In this document: piece after piece, positions 39,619 to 51,643 of the stretch
How positions within the stretch are numbered: position 1 is the first letter of the stretch
Layout: each line of letters begins with the position of its first letter
Source: Uloborus plumipes
Taxonomy: Eukaryota > Arthropoda > Arachnida > Araneae > Uloboridae
Reading direction: 5' to 3'
Length of the DNA: 64,000 nt
Assembly (NCBI GenBank): GCA_038373865.1
Contig: JAXGGA010005544.1
Coordinates: 1-64,000, forward strand
Notes under the pieces: model-generated
What the model was told of the DNA's origin: nothing
The model's database searches: none
What the model saw: the letters and a program-made list of their open reading frames with translations, nothing else
Made by a program: the position numbers and the translations under genes

Positions 39619-42044
39619 GGGTCATTCCATGTCAAGTGTACATGGCGTCCCCACTCGACCCCCTCCGATTTTGATGAAATTTTTTTTGGATCTACATATA
39701 AGACTTGCATGAAACCATACCAAATTATAGCTCCATAAGCATTATGGTTTAGCCAATAAAAATTATTGAAAAAAAGCCTCTTTTTCGTGTCTTGAAAAAA
39801 ATGACCAAATCGTCAAGTTTGTGCTTTTATTGCTCGTGACCTAAGACGATTATCAGGCTCAAATTTGGTGATTATAATCACTGTTTAGGGTAGAATAGCC
39901 TACTTTTGTAACAAAAGCTCCATACACTGTAGATTTTTTGCAATTTGCTGCCGAAGTTGGTAAAAAATCGTATTTCGGCAAATTTTGACCATATGTTATC
40001 AGCTTGTATCTGCTGAGAAAATGACTTTCTGAAGCTAATTCTTTCCTCGTTTGTAGCCTGATAGTTCGTCCGAAAGGTGTGCAAGTGGCATCTCGATAGC
40101 TCAAATAGTTGCTGAATAATGCGAGTTGAAATTCCAGTCAATTTTTTTCTCAATTTTGTCTCAATTTTTAAGGGCAATATCTCAAAAGGGTCGTCTTGGA
40201 TTTCAATTTTCTTTACATCATTGGAAAGAACACACTTTTCTTAACTAAAAAACGCTATTTTTATTTTTGAGACAAACCCTTTTCAAGGGGATATTGCAGA
40301 TCAAAAATGTGTACGTCATTCACCGTGAAATCAAAAAAAAAAAAAAGCATAGACCTCAAAAAGTGATGTTAATTGGTTCTATTAATATTTGCAGGGGCTA
40401 TTGTACTTATGTTCTGATGAAAAAACTCTTTTTTAGATAATTTTGAACTTTAGTATTGAACTTTAGTGAGTGACTCCATAAAAACTCAAGAAATGGCAAA
40501 AAATGAAGTTTCGTTTTTAACGAAAATAATTATTTTCTAATCGCTGCTATAAGAGATTGAGTCTTTTCCTCTGTGGGCTTTGAATGCTCTTGAAACAGAA
40601 TTTCGGATGATATGTCACTTGGCAAGGTTGTAGGTCATTAATGTTTCAAAGTCATAAAAAGCATTTTCCCATTTTTCATCATTTTTGTTTATGGGCAAAT
40701 TGCAATCATAGGCTGAATATCTAGACACATCCTCGGCAGTATAATGAATGAATTTTCAATTAATACTAATCATATTTTCAATTACTATTGTTATCATTAA
40801 TTTACACGGTGGAAATAATTGCAATATTCAACTCTATCGAAAACTTTCGTTATCGCATTTTAGAAAAATGGCTCTGCAGTCCTATTATACATATTGTTTA
40901 TCACGTACACACCATATGAACTGTTTTATTTATTATTTATCTCATTTATTAATTATTTTTATTGTATTTATTTATTTATTTATTTTTGAAAAAGAAAACA
41001 ATGCTTTTTATGAATTTAAAATATTAATGACACCTTGCCAAGTGACATATCATCCGAAATTATGTTTCAAGAGCTTAAAAATAACACATAGGAAAAGACT
41101 CAAGCTCTTATAGCAGCTATAAGAAGATAATTATTTTTGTCAAAAACGAAACTTTATTTTTTGCCATTTCTTGAGTTTTTACGGATGCGCACACAAAAAC
41201 TAAGGTTCAAAAACATCTAAAAAAGGTTTTTTTTTTATCAGAACATAAGTACAATAGCTCCTGTAAATTTTAATAGAACAAATTGACATCAACTTTTGAG
41301 GTTATGTCTTTTTTTCTTTGATTTCACGTTGAATGACGTACACATTTTTGATCTGTAATATCCCTTGAAACTGGTTTGTCTCAAAAATAAAAATAACGTT
41401 TTTTAGTTAAGAAAAGTGTGTTCTTTCCAATGATGTAAAGAAAATTGAAATCCAAGATGACCCTTTTGAGATATTGCCCTTTGAAATTGAGACAAAATTG
41501 AGAAAAAAAAATTTGACTGGAATTTCAACTCGCATTATTCAGCAACTATTTGAGCTATCGAGATGCCACTTGCACACTTTTCGGACGAACTATCAGGCTA
41601 CAAACGAGGAAAGAATTAGCTCCAGAAAGTCATTTTCTCAGCAGATATAAGCTCATAACGTATGGTCAAAATGTGCCAAAATACGATTTTTTACCAACTT
41701 TGGCAGCAAATTGCAAAAAATCTACAGTGTATGGAGCTTTTGTTATAAAAGTAGGCTATTCTACCCTAAACAGTGATTATAATCACCAAATTTGAGCCTG
41801 ATAATCGTCTTAGGTCGCGAGCAATAAAAGCACACACTTGACGATTTGGTCATTTTTTTCAAGACACGAAAAAGAGGCCTTTTTTCAATAATTTTTATTG
41901 GCTAAACCATAAGGCTTATAGAGCTATAATTTGGTATGGTTTCATGCAAGTTTTATATGTACATCCAAAAAAATTTTCATCAAAATCGGAGGGGGTCGAG
42001 TGGGGATTTTTTTGAAATTTGGGACACTTGACATGGAATGACCC
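39619..42044. mobile_element. Foldback element with ~1-kb arms
   Basis: A 2426-bp element. The tips GGGTCATTCCATGTCAAGTG and CACTTGACATGGAATGACCC are perfect inverted repeats, and a 4-bp direct repeat GCAC lies outside both ends (39615-39618 and 42045-42048). The arms run to about 40631 and from about 41031, with blocks such as CGGAGGGGGTCGAGTGGGG and AATTTCGGATGATATGTCAC. The loop (about 400 bp) is AT-rich. Mirrored open frames in both arms (about 80 codons) do not start at comparable ATGs or resemble known proteins, and are not called. Confidence 0.82.
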
Positions 42045-42359
42045 GCACGTAGTTTAACATAGCTGGTGCCGTCAACGATGAACGATCAGTAATGGCACAT
42101 CATTAAAATTTCATGATTTAAGAGAAACATTTTCGATTTTTAGTATACTCTCTATTTAGACTAAAAAAACTAATCAGTAAGCACTAAGCACAACATATTA
42201 AATATTATCCACATATATTAGCTTGTTGATGGGTTGCGATTTGTTTGTTGCCCCAGATTAGCTTGTTTAATCTTTTGTTTCAATAATTAATTACTTTACG
42301 TTTTCGAAACGTTCTTGCACTGAACACGTTCGTCGCAGAAAGTCGTTTATCGGGTTTGA

Positions 42360-43150
42360 CATTTCAATCCTTTTACATCTTGTAAATATTTTGATGTTTT
42401 TTATCATTGGAAGTTATTTTCACATTAATTATGCTTTAGATTAACTTATTGCATATTTTTTTTATAATTAGTAAGTTAATCTATTTTTGTGAAACTAGCC
42501 AACTTAGATCGCTTATTCCATGGTAAATTGCTTCCAGTGTTTTGCATTTCAATCCATTTGCACTTTGTAAATATTTAAATATTGTTGACTAATGGAAGTT
42601 ATTTTCACATTTCCTACCTTAGATTAGCTTACTTATTTTTTATTTTAATAAATTATAAATAATTTATTTTTTTCAAAACATGAAGACATTTAATTTACAT
42701 TAATTCGTGGAAACACGCGTGTTGTGTTTCACATTTCAATCCTTTTATTTTAATATTTTTGATGGCTGGAAATTAACTAAACATAACTCTGCATTAAATT
42801 TTATTTTCATGACTGTTAAACAAATATATTTTAAGGAACTTCGTCCACATTGAGCACAGGTTTTGCAAGAAATTAATTCCTGTACTTAAAATTGCTATCT
42901 TTTTGCATCTTATAAAACATTTTAATATTTTTGACAGTGGGAAACTGTTTTAACATACGCTACCTTAGATGAGCGTGTTTATTTATTTATTCATTTTATT
43001 TTAACAATTCATTATTTAATTTTCTCTGAACATCCTTACATTTAACATGTACTTTGTGGAAAGTTACATCTCTAAATGTGTTTTTGTTATTTTAGTACTT
43101 TTAATATTTTTGGTCGTTGAAAGTTATTTTACATACACCTTAGCTCTCCT
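42360..43150 (+). repeat. Degenerate ~160-185-bp tandem array (satellite-like)
   Basis: About five diverged units start near 42361, 42545, 42730, 42890 and 43065. Shared parts are CATTTCAATCCTTTT, CTTGTAAATATTTTGATGTT, GGAAGTTATTTTCACATT and CCTTAGATTAGCTTA, in that order in each unit. Divergence is high, so the array is old. It lies in a liprin-beta intron. Confidence 0.65.
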
Positions 43151-44097
43151 TATGTTATAGTTAACTTAGACTGAATATAATTGCGTCACTAATGTAAATG
43201 AATTAATCAAAAGCTAATAGTAATATAGAATTGTTTTCTCTTAACATAGTGTTTTGTTAAATTATTGCATGTTAAAATTGCTAAAAAATAAATAATCTGA
43301 ATAAAAAGTAGAGTAATAAAAATAAGAAATAGTGAATTTAATATGTATCTTATGACTTAAATACACTTACTTATATTTTAATTGAATACAACGGCTTTCT
43401 TGTGGTTCCTGGATGTTTTTCTTAACAACTTTTTCTAAAACTTTGTTGACAATTTTCCCAAATTTGAAACCAAATTGCTATACCCTGCCATGAGCATTAT
43501 ATACCAACATGTGAACTACAATGTACTTATATTTAATTTTTCAAAATGTTGGCAAACTGATGCTGACATATTTAACATGTTCTGTTCATATTTGGTAAAT
43601 GTAATATGTACGGGTCATGTCACATATCTTCTGCATGAAAATAGTATATGTTATTTATTGATACTCTTTGGAAATAGTTTTATATACTCTCACTTAAAAA
43701 AGGAAGTAAAATCTAATGATCTTCTGCAAATTTCATTACTTTTGGATACACCTTTTTCTGCAATCTTCTGAAATCTATAGTGAAATTGGAGTGATATCTT
43801 ACTGCATTAAATATGTCAGTTTCATGTTTAATCAAAACGTGGACTCTTAGCAGATAGTCTGATCTCCAGTATTCAAAACTCTGCATACTTCCGTGAACAT
43901 AGTTGAGTCTGATAAGCGTGAATTGTTGGATGGTTTCGAATGCAAATGGCAGTAATATTAAACTGTAGCTGTAGTTTATCCTTTAAATATTAATTTCACT
44001 TTATTGAACTAAGTTACTCAAAAAATGTATTGTCAATAAAACTTTCTTTATTTTAAAACCTTTAGCCTTTACTTACTTATTTTTAAATATTTTGCAG
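43151..44097. other. Intron, no gene seen
   Basis: AT-rich with no recognised exon or element. The polypyrimidine run before 44098 is the acceptor of the next exon. Confidence 0.5.
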
Positions 44098-44229
44098 GAA
44101 ATGATGACCCGTTCTTCTCTTGAAAATAACAAACTTGAGTTAATGACGGAACTGTCAAATTTAAGGTTGCGTTTAACTGCTGCTGAGCGAGACAGGAAAG
44201 AAAGTGATGACAAGTGCCGAAAATTTGAA
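44098..44229 (+). CDS. liprin-beta: Liprin-beta exon, coiled coil
   Basis: 132 bp, 44 codons, phase 0 at both ends, with acceptor TTTGCAG and donor GAA|GTATGC. It encodes SSLENNKLELMTELSNLRLR then LTAAERDRKESDDKCRKFE. This follows the vertebrate pattern 'TSLETQKLDLMAEISNLKLK LTAVEKDR' closely (from memory). It is the most diagnostic coiled-coil exon in the window. Confidence 0.93.
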
Positions 44230-44957
44230 GTATGCATTTAAGAATATTTGTTTAATTCTTGTTATATTTTATATAGATATGTGTGTGTGTATATATATAT
44301 ATATATATACATATATACACATACATATTGGGAGACAAAAGAGAGAGAGAGATTGGCGGTGGAGCATATTGATTTTCTTAAACTCAAAATTAAGCAAATA
44401 ATCAAGAAATTCTATTTTTCTTAAATCAGAAGCATTGTAAATACTACTAACATAATAAAAGAATATTCAGGCAGAACATTAAACTAAAATTTTATTCTTG
44501 TTTTCTTACTCTATAATACCTTTCATTTAAGAGTTATCTTTGAGCAATCAAAGATTTTGATCAGTAGAATAAGTGTGCTGCAGTAAAAGTAAAGAGGCCA
44601 CTCACAGAAAAAGCTGCAATTTCATGAATGGTGTTTAAACAAAATTTTAAGCATTATTTATATTAATTTAAACCAGAAATCTAAGCTTGAGTTGTATCAT
44701 TGTTATAGTAGCTCATATGTATCGTAAACAGAAATAATGTATGCCTTAGCTGTCCTATCAGAATGACTACATACCTTCAGGCCGTGTTATGCATCTCATT
44801 ATTGGTTGGGTTTTTCTTTTGTCACCAAAAGTGCTTAATCTGTTCCCTTTAAAAAAGTATATAAGCGCCGCAGTGCATCCTTTTATGTTTCGTTTATCAT
44901 TACTTTGCTTGTACTCTTTTCTTTTATCAAAGATTTTGCAATTTATTCTATTTTTAG
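44230..44957. other. Intron with short TG/TA repeat
   Basis: A (TG)n(TA)n stretch at about 44278-44330 is followed by a short (GA)n. Nothing else is recognised. Confidence 0.6.
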
Positions 44958-45063
44958 AGTGAACTTATTTTACTCCAAGCTCGACTTTATGAACAAGAGG
45001 CTGAACATGCTGCTTTAAAAGGGAAACTCTCTCGAAATTTAAATTTGTTATCCAGTAGTGAAA
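44958..45063 (+). CDS. liprin-beta: Liprin-beta exon, coiled coil
   Basis: 106 bp, entering in phase 0 (acceptor TTTTTAG) and leaving in phase 1 at A|GTGAGT. It encodes SELILLQARLYEQEAEHAAL then KGKLSRNLNLLSSSE. Leu and charged residues alternate in a heptad-like pattern. This part of the liprin-beta rod is variable between animals; the call rests on the frame being continuous with both neighbours. Confidence 0.85.
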
Positions 45064-45156
45064 GTGAGTATACTATTCCTATTTGCTCATTTATTTTTAC
45101 TGCACAATAACCAAAATTTTATGATTTAATTAAATATTTTATTTTCTTTTTTTCAG

Positions 45157-45218
45157 TTTCTGAAATAGATAGACTGAAATCTGCTTTAGATTCTGTAATG
45201 AATTCCAATGATGAAAAG
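45157..45218 (+). CDS. liprin-beta: Liprin-beta exon, coiled coil
   Basis: 62 bp, entering in phase 1 (acceptor TTTTTTTCAG) and leaving in phase 0 at AAG|GTACTA. It encodes [20 protein letters not shown], matching the vertebrate '..QKMKKAVESLMAANEEK' block (from memory). The donor is followed after about 14 bp by a 270-bp TA-rich microsatellite. Confidence 0.88.
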
Positions 45219-45232
45219 GTACTACCTGTTCT

Positions 45233-45507
<275 letters not shown>

Positions 45508-45769
45508 TAGAATTGTAAGAGGAAAGACGAAGAGACCACACCAAAAGCCCATAGATGCGCAAAGCAGCTAAACTAAAAAGCCAAGTATATAATAATACAA
45601 ACAAATAGTAAAAATGAAATAAAAAATGGCACATTAGAAGAAGTGAAAGGAGAAAGGTTGAATCCAGAGCTCATCAATCGTGGGGAATTCAAGAGTGGTC
45701 GAAAGACCAAAAAATTTAAATATAAACTATAAAGAGGATGTTTAAGTTCAAAATATGCAGTCTACAGAT

Positions 45770-45890
45770 CTTCATTGGGCAGAACAGCACCAATGCGAGT
45801 CTGCAAACTGTACATAAGAACAAAAACCTAAAACTAAAAGCAGGGGGTTTCGCCTCGACGTATTAGGAATAAAGTTCCCAAAAATCAGCC
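45770..45890 (+). repeat. Left arm of an outer inverted repeat
   Basis: Pairs with 48588-48707 in inverted orientation, sharing AACAGCACCAATGCGAGTCT, AAGCAGGGGGTTTCGCCT and AATAAAGTTCCCAAAAATCA-type blocks. It encloses the hAT at 46353-48524. The right arm abuts a TA tract. Confidence 0.78.
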
Positions 45891-46789
45891 ACCCACAGTA
45901 CCGTCCTGCTATGAAAATAAAATCATCTCACCTGAAATTCCGCGTGACCAAATAATATCCAGCAAATCTAGAGGCAGTCCAGTTGTCAGTGTAAAAATCA
46001 AGAAATGTAAATCTGTCCAAAAAGCAAATCCTAATTCATTCCGATCTCCGTTCCCACATGCTCGAAAAATGTCCACCACTGCAATCCTGAACTGGTTTCT
46101 TCCAGCGGTATCATACGCTCGAACAGTTAAATAGTTACAGTGAAGCAAAGTCGTTGTTAAAGGTTATACTTGAGCAAACATTTTTAATTAGATTTTTTGG
46201 AAAATTGTTATCAAACAGTTTATTTTTAAGAAGATAAAATTCTAAATTAAAAGCAGTTACAGTATTACAAATTCTTTTAATTTGCAAGGCTTGTGAAACA
46301 ATGATGCCAATAAAAACTTTTTTGCTAAGACAGGAATTATAATCTTGTAGGCCAGTGGTTCTCAACGGGGGCGGTACCGCCCCCCTGTGGACGGTGGGAA
46401 GGTGCTGAGGGGCGGTGAACATGTTTTGGGCAGTAGGGGGGCGGTGGGTACATTTTGGGCGATAGGGGGGCGGTGGGAAAATTTGGAGATCAGGGGACAA
46501 TAAATGTGTTAGAATTTATTTTAATTTTAAAAATCGAAATCGAATTTTGCATTGAATCAAGAATCCAACTTGAATTAATTGTGTCGAAGATAAAATAAAC
46601 TATGCACTCTGGACTTACTTATTTCCTAACGTTTTTCGGGAGTGACTGTTTTTTTATTAAAATAATTTAGCTATTTTGCTTATCTTTTTTTCCTTTTCTC
46701 TCTCTCTCTCTCTCTCTCTTTTGTAGCGATTATTTATTTCGTGATCGTTTTCGTTCGATAATTTTGAGAGAATGTTGTAGCTTGTCTAC

Positions 46790-46979
46790 GGAGAGATGGC
46801 GGATGACCTTGAAGTGGAAACGGACCTCTTTCATTTTGAAATAGGAAGAATGAGCGTCAAAAATTATTTTTTGTTCACTCGTACGTTAAAATTTTTACTT
46901 CCGGCGTGATCTCTCTGATGCTACCTATTACAAAGTAAAGCGGTTCGTTTCCACTTCAAGGTCACCCGCCATCTCTCCA
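46790..46979. mobile_element. Small foldback MITE inside the hAT
   Basis: A 190-bp palindromic segment. The left arm GGAGAGATGGCGGATGACCT and the right arm (AGGTCACCCGCCATCTCTCC) are inverted and extend through GAAGTGGAAACGGA/TCGTTTCCACTTC. No target-site duplication was found with confidence. Confidence 0.65.
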
Positions 46980-47732
46980 CGGTCCAGCTTTCCCTAATAA
47001 AGAACTGTTGCAATAAATCGCAGTTGCAATCAGGGTTGCATGGTTTTACCTAATATTAGCCAATTTATCTAATTTTGATCACACATAGCTAAGTAAAATT
47101 CAAAAGCATTAGTCACACCATCATTTGGTTATTTTTTAGCCGAACTATTGATAGATTCTTTTTACCACAACAATGTAATTTCCAATAGCTGTAAAAAAAA
47201 TTTAATAAACGAAACTGGTTTTCAGACTGAACATTGCCCGTTTAGGATATCAGATTTCAATTATTATTGCCGAAATTTAATGGATTTCAAAATATTGGAA
47301 AAAAGATTCACAATTGCATTCAAGTGTCTCCCAAAAATAGTGTTTTTGACAGAACATTAAACGTCATCGATTTTGTTTTTTAACTTCCTTAATTTTCTTT
47401 TACCATGTTCTCATAAGTTAGCTCAGTACCTATGAGAAAGTAAGTCCTACCCTAAAGATATCCAAAATATCTCAATGGTCCGGGGCATTCGTTCAATTTG
47501 GCTATTTTCCTCGGTTTGGTTATTTTGCTAAATTTTTACCTGGCAATCGTATTTGAAATACTTAGAGTGCCAGCTCACTTTGACTTTTTTGTTTGACCTC
47601 AGTATTTTAACTTTGGTTTTTGCTCACTTCATTTTGGTTTATTTTTACTGAAATCTCCTTCGATGATGCTCACGTTTTTGTCAACATCTGCAGTCTTTGC
47701 ACAAATACTTCTGAGTGTTTTGAGGATATTTT

Positions 47733-47880
47733 TCTCTCTCAACGTTCCTCAATGGCTCATGAACCCTTTTGAAAATATTGAGGCAGCTGATGTTCAGTAT
47801 CAATAAGAATTGGTGGAACTTTCAACCACTGAAACTTGAATAGCTGGTTTCCAGAATGTTAAAAATCTTACAGGATTTTT
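47733..47880 (+). pseudogene. hAT transposase remnant
   Basis: Conceptual + strand translation gives fragments LNVPQWLMNPFENIEAADVQ, then a stop, then ELVELSTTE and another stop. This resembles the 'IPDWIxNPF...LQEELIEL' block in the C-terminal part of hAT (ZBED-like) transposases, as I know that family. The stops show the copy is dead. No BED finger or catalytic region is recognised upstream. Confidence 0.5.
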
Positions 47881-48587
47881 TTGCAAAGAGACATTAGCAG
47901 CCTTTATCCTCGACTGTAAGCTATCACCAAAAATTTTTTAATCGTCTTCCCCTATTTCTACCTCGTCGAATGAGGATTCATTGTTGTCACCGACCAAGTT
48001 ACACAGCAGAGAAATCGACACCAAATCGTTCCAAGAGGAGACTTGCGCCTTCACCTTACAAAAAATATTAAACCGACCCTAAGGAAATTGGCTTTAAACC
48101 ACCAAAAACAAATATCTCACTAACATATATTTCTGAATGTTGATTTCATATTTTGAATGAGAAAAAGAATGCTTTGCTAGTTTATTTTTATTGCATCTAA
48201 TTGTTTCCTTCATTTTTTGTGTAAAATTTTTTTTTTGCTTGTTTATTTGTATTTTGTTTCATTTTATTTTGTTATTATTCTTTTAAAAATAAAATATTTA
48301 CAATTCTAGGTTTGTTTTTTATTTTTATTCTTCCTTTTAATTTCAATAATGACTAATGAGGAAGAATATATCTTGTTTAACCATTGTACAAAATTCCGCA
48401 AGGAAATTATTTTAAACTTTAAAATTCTTTTTGCATGCCCCCTCACCTTTAATATAAAGGGGGGCGTTGGAAAAAATTTCACTCGTAAACGGGGCGTTAG
48501 CCACAAAAAGGTTGAGAACCACTGTTGTAGGCTATTGACTTTGAATTGGAATTCACGTCTTTTATCATAAATCGTAGTGTAACGGGG

Positions 48588-48707
48588 GGCTGATTTTTGG
48601 GAATTTTATTCCTAATCAGTCAAGGCGAAACCCCCTGCTTTTAGTTTTAGGTTTTTGTTCCCATGTACAGTTTGCAGACTCGCATTGGTGCTGTTTTGCC
48701 CAATGAA
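48588..48707 (-). repeat. Right arm of the outer inverted repeat
   Basis: Reverse complement of 45770-45890 with a few differences (for example AAGGCGAAACCCCCTGCTTT). It is followed immediately by a short (TA)n at about 48711-48731. Confidence 0.78.
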
Positions 48708-48791
48708 GAAATATATATATATATATATATAAAGTAAAAACTGCTTTTAAAAATGTTCAAAATGTATTTAGAAAGCATGCAAGTTTACTGC

Positions 48792-48928
48792 TTCATATTT
48801 CTGCAATATTCTTTCTTTGTTCAATACTCAATTAAACAACTGATAATATTAGCGGAGATCCAATAAAGTGCCGTCCACTGTACTATTTTTATTGATTTTA
48901 ACTGTAACTTATTTAATTGAACTGATTT
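48792..48928 (+). repeat. 137-bp direct repeat, copy 1
   Basis: By eye identical over 137 bp to 50271-50407, in the same orientation and 1479 bp apart; it contains GCGGAGATCCAATAAAGTGC. The two copies flank the liprin-beta exon at 49513-49597. No inverted termini are visible. Confidence 0.9.
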
Positions 48929-49512
48929 GGCCAGCATTTATTTGTTAGAATCTTCTCTTAAAAAGTTTCTCTCTGCTGTCTCTCCAGAATGTCTGCAATT
49001 TAATTAGTGTTTACTTTTTTAAGGGACTTTTTGTTTTTATATACTACTATCAAGCCTTAAACTGTTGGTATAAAGAGACCCTGTGTCTGTATTGACTGAT
49101 GTTTTGCATAAGATAATATTTAAATAATAAAAGTAAAATTAAAAATTGTTTTTCAAAAAAATATCTATAAATATGGACATAAACATGAAAGTAAGAAAAA
49201 GTGGTGGGTGGGGAGTAGACACGTTGTAAAGTTTATAAAAAAAATTTGACAAGGATAGTCAGATACATTACAAAAAGTCAGGATGTGCTCTGCTTCAACA
49301 TGCCCAAAAAGACAGCAAAGTGTTTATTTCTGCCCTGAAACTTGGGTCCAAAAATGTGATTTAGCATTGAATATTTGCATTATAGATTTAAGAACCTGAA
49401 AAATAAGTAATTTTAGTAGTTTTATCAATTATCTTGAACATTGTTGAGGCTTAGGATATTGTAAATTAAGTGTGCATATATAATTTGTTCAACTTTTTTT
49501 TAAATTTTTCAG

Positions 49513-49597
49513 GATCAAAAGATTGAAGATTTACGTGCCTCTCTGAATAACTATAAGAAGTTACAAAATATTGTGTTGTCATCTCATGTTCGAAATG
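49513..49597 (+). CDS. liprin-beta: Liprin-beta exon, end of coiled coil
   Basis: 85 bp, entering in phase 0 (acceptor TTTTTCAG) and leaving in phase 1 at G|GTACAT. It encodes DQKIEDLRASLNNYKKLQN then IVLSSHVRN. The block matches vertebrate 'DRKIEDLRQCLNRYKKMQD' (from memory), one of the best conserved liprin-beta segments. Confidence 0.93.
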
Positions 49598-51643
49598 GTA
49601 CATTTTATTTATGTTTAATATTTTATGACAACATATCGTAATATTTACAGTTTACCTCGCCAACTTCTCAAATGTAATGTCCATCGACTATAAATTCCAC
49701 AACTGCACATATTTCTGAAGGTCCCAACTGTTAATTATAATTAAAAGTATTTATGTTTATATTATTATTATTTTGGCTTTTAAAAAGAAACTCTTAAAAT
49801 TTATTGTTGATCTCATTATATAAATATACCCTTCAATAAAGTTTTGCCATTATTAAAATTTTAAAATGCAGACATATTTCTTACATAAATTATGAATGTT
49901 GCTAAGTTTCATGCATCCTGGGTTTCATCCTTGACAAATGCTGTCCTTTCAGGAAGAAATAGTTGCACTGATTTCAAGAAGAAAGTCAAACAGGCTTGAA
50001 TTTTCTATATATCACAGAAGAATGTTATAGTTGAACCATCCACTAAAAATAAAAACTTGATTTGTGTGCCTGAGAGGTACCTCTGGAGAAGAATTTTTTT
50101 TAATGCTCAAATCATTTATTTCCTCCACTGATACATTTAACTATAAAAATTACTAAGACTTTAAATTGGTGCAACTGCTTTAGTGCTATAAGGATTGTTT
50201 TTGCTGTGCCATATCAAGATTGTGAAATGAATTACACATGATTTCACTAACATTCACTCATCATTTGAGTTTCATATTTCTGCAATATTCTTTCTTTGTT
50301 CAATACTCAATTAAACAACTGATAATATTAGCGGAGATCCAATAAAGTGCCGTCCACTGTACTATTTTTATTGATTTTAACTGTAACTTATTTAATTGAA
50401 CTGATTTTTTTTATATTTAACTAATTTATTAAATTTTTATGTAAAACCTGACTTTTAAATTCTGCAAACATAAGTGTAACCTGTAGTATGAAAGTATAGT
50501 GAGTCAAAACGAAACAAATAATTTAAAGAATGAAATAAAAAACTGATCCTGGCACTTGATATAAATACTTCAATAAATTAATTTTCGTACCATTTTGAAT
50601 AAATAAACACATATATACAATTTTGCAACATTTTTCATGCATTTATATTTTTCTCCTTAGCATAGTGCTTAGATAACCTCTAATTTTCAAAGAATAAGTC
50701 TTCAATTAAATGGCTACTTATAGTTGTAAAATAAATTAAATTAAAAATTCCTAAATTAGAGTGCTCACCACAGCTTCCCTCTATTTTGTTTTTTATTTTT
50801 CATGTCTACTGTGTTAAAGTAAATAAATTAACAATAATATGAAAATTGGTGCGAAGAAATTTGATAAAATTTTGAAATTATTTTGGGAAAATTAGCAAAA
50901 AAAAATCTTCTCCTGGAAATAAATTGTTAGTTACTTCTAAAATTAGAATAAAAAAGAAGTGATGGTGAGATTAGTAATATTAAAAATTACTATCCTGATC
51001 ATTAATCAACCGATTATCAACAGCCGATGAATCGGCAATTGGCCAATTCGCTTATTGATGCATACCGAGACCAGTGGTTTTAAAAGCTTTGGCAGAAACA
51101 TGTCAAACATGCTCCCAGAACCTTTGGTATCATCACTATTAATGCTTATAATATAGTAATTTATGTACATGTAAGAACTGTTATAACCACCTTTTGCTCC
51201 TCCCCGAAAGGTTAAATTCTGGATGAGCTAGTGGTACTGCATATTATACTTCTAGAGCATGAAATATTTTCCTTGTTTTTGTCTCACTAGGAATTTTACT
51301 CAGTTCCTATGAATTACCTTATGGTTTATGTAGCCTGTTCTAAGAAAAACAATTCTGTATTTCTTACCTCAAAATCTCCAACCTAAAAATTGCTTGCGAG
51401 ATTTTGTAAAATATTTGGATAAAAATGATTTTCCTTTGTTGTTTTGACTTTAAAAGTTTTGTTTCTTATGGTGTTTGTTCTTAATTACAAGGCAATAACG
51501 ATGTAATGTTAAATATGTCATACCAAACATCAGTAACATTATTTTGAAGCAGTGAAGTACTGCTCCTTAAAAAAACATTTGCATTAAGATTTTTGGGAAG
51601 ACTTTTGTTTCAGAATGAAGTAAGGCTTTGAGTAATTCAAATG
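49598..51643. other. Intron, no gene seen
   Basis: AT-rich intron without a recognised exon. It holds the second copy of the 137-bp direct repeat. Confidence 0.55.
50271..50407 (+). repeat. 137-bp direct repeat, copy 2
   Basis: Same sequence as 48792-48928. After the shared end (ACTGATTT) the copies diverge: GGCC in copy 1, poly-T in copy 2. Confidence 0.9.

Larger units (their letters stand above)
46353..48524 (+). mobile_element. hAT element (CAGTGGTTCTCAAC ends), decayed
   Basis: A 2172-bp element with an exact 8-bp target-site duplication TTGTAGGC (46345-46352 and 48525-48532). The termini CAGTGGTTCTCAAC and GTTGAGAACCACTG are the classical hAT (Charlie/SPIN-like) ends. GGGGCGGT repeats follow the left end. 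A transposase remnant sits at about 47733-47880 and a nested foldback at 46790-46979. Confidence 0.9.

Noticed and set aside
39859..41795. Mirrored frames of about 80-100 codons in the arms of the foldback at 39619-42044
   Set aside because: Again explained by arm similarity. Their composition looks random and I recognise no domain.
42360..43150. CRISPR-like regular repeats
   Set aside because: Units are long, diverged and without conserved short repeats between unique spacers. The genome is eukaryotic; a decayed tandem array fits better.
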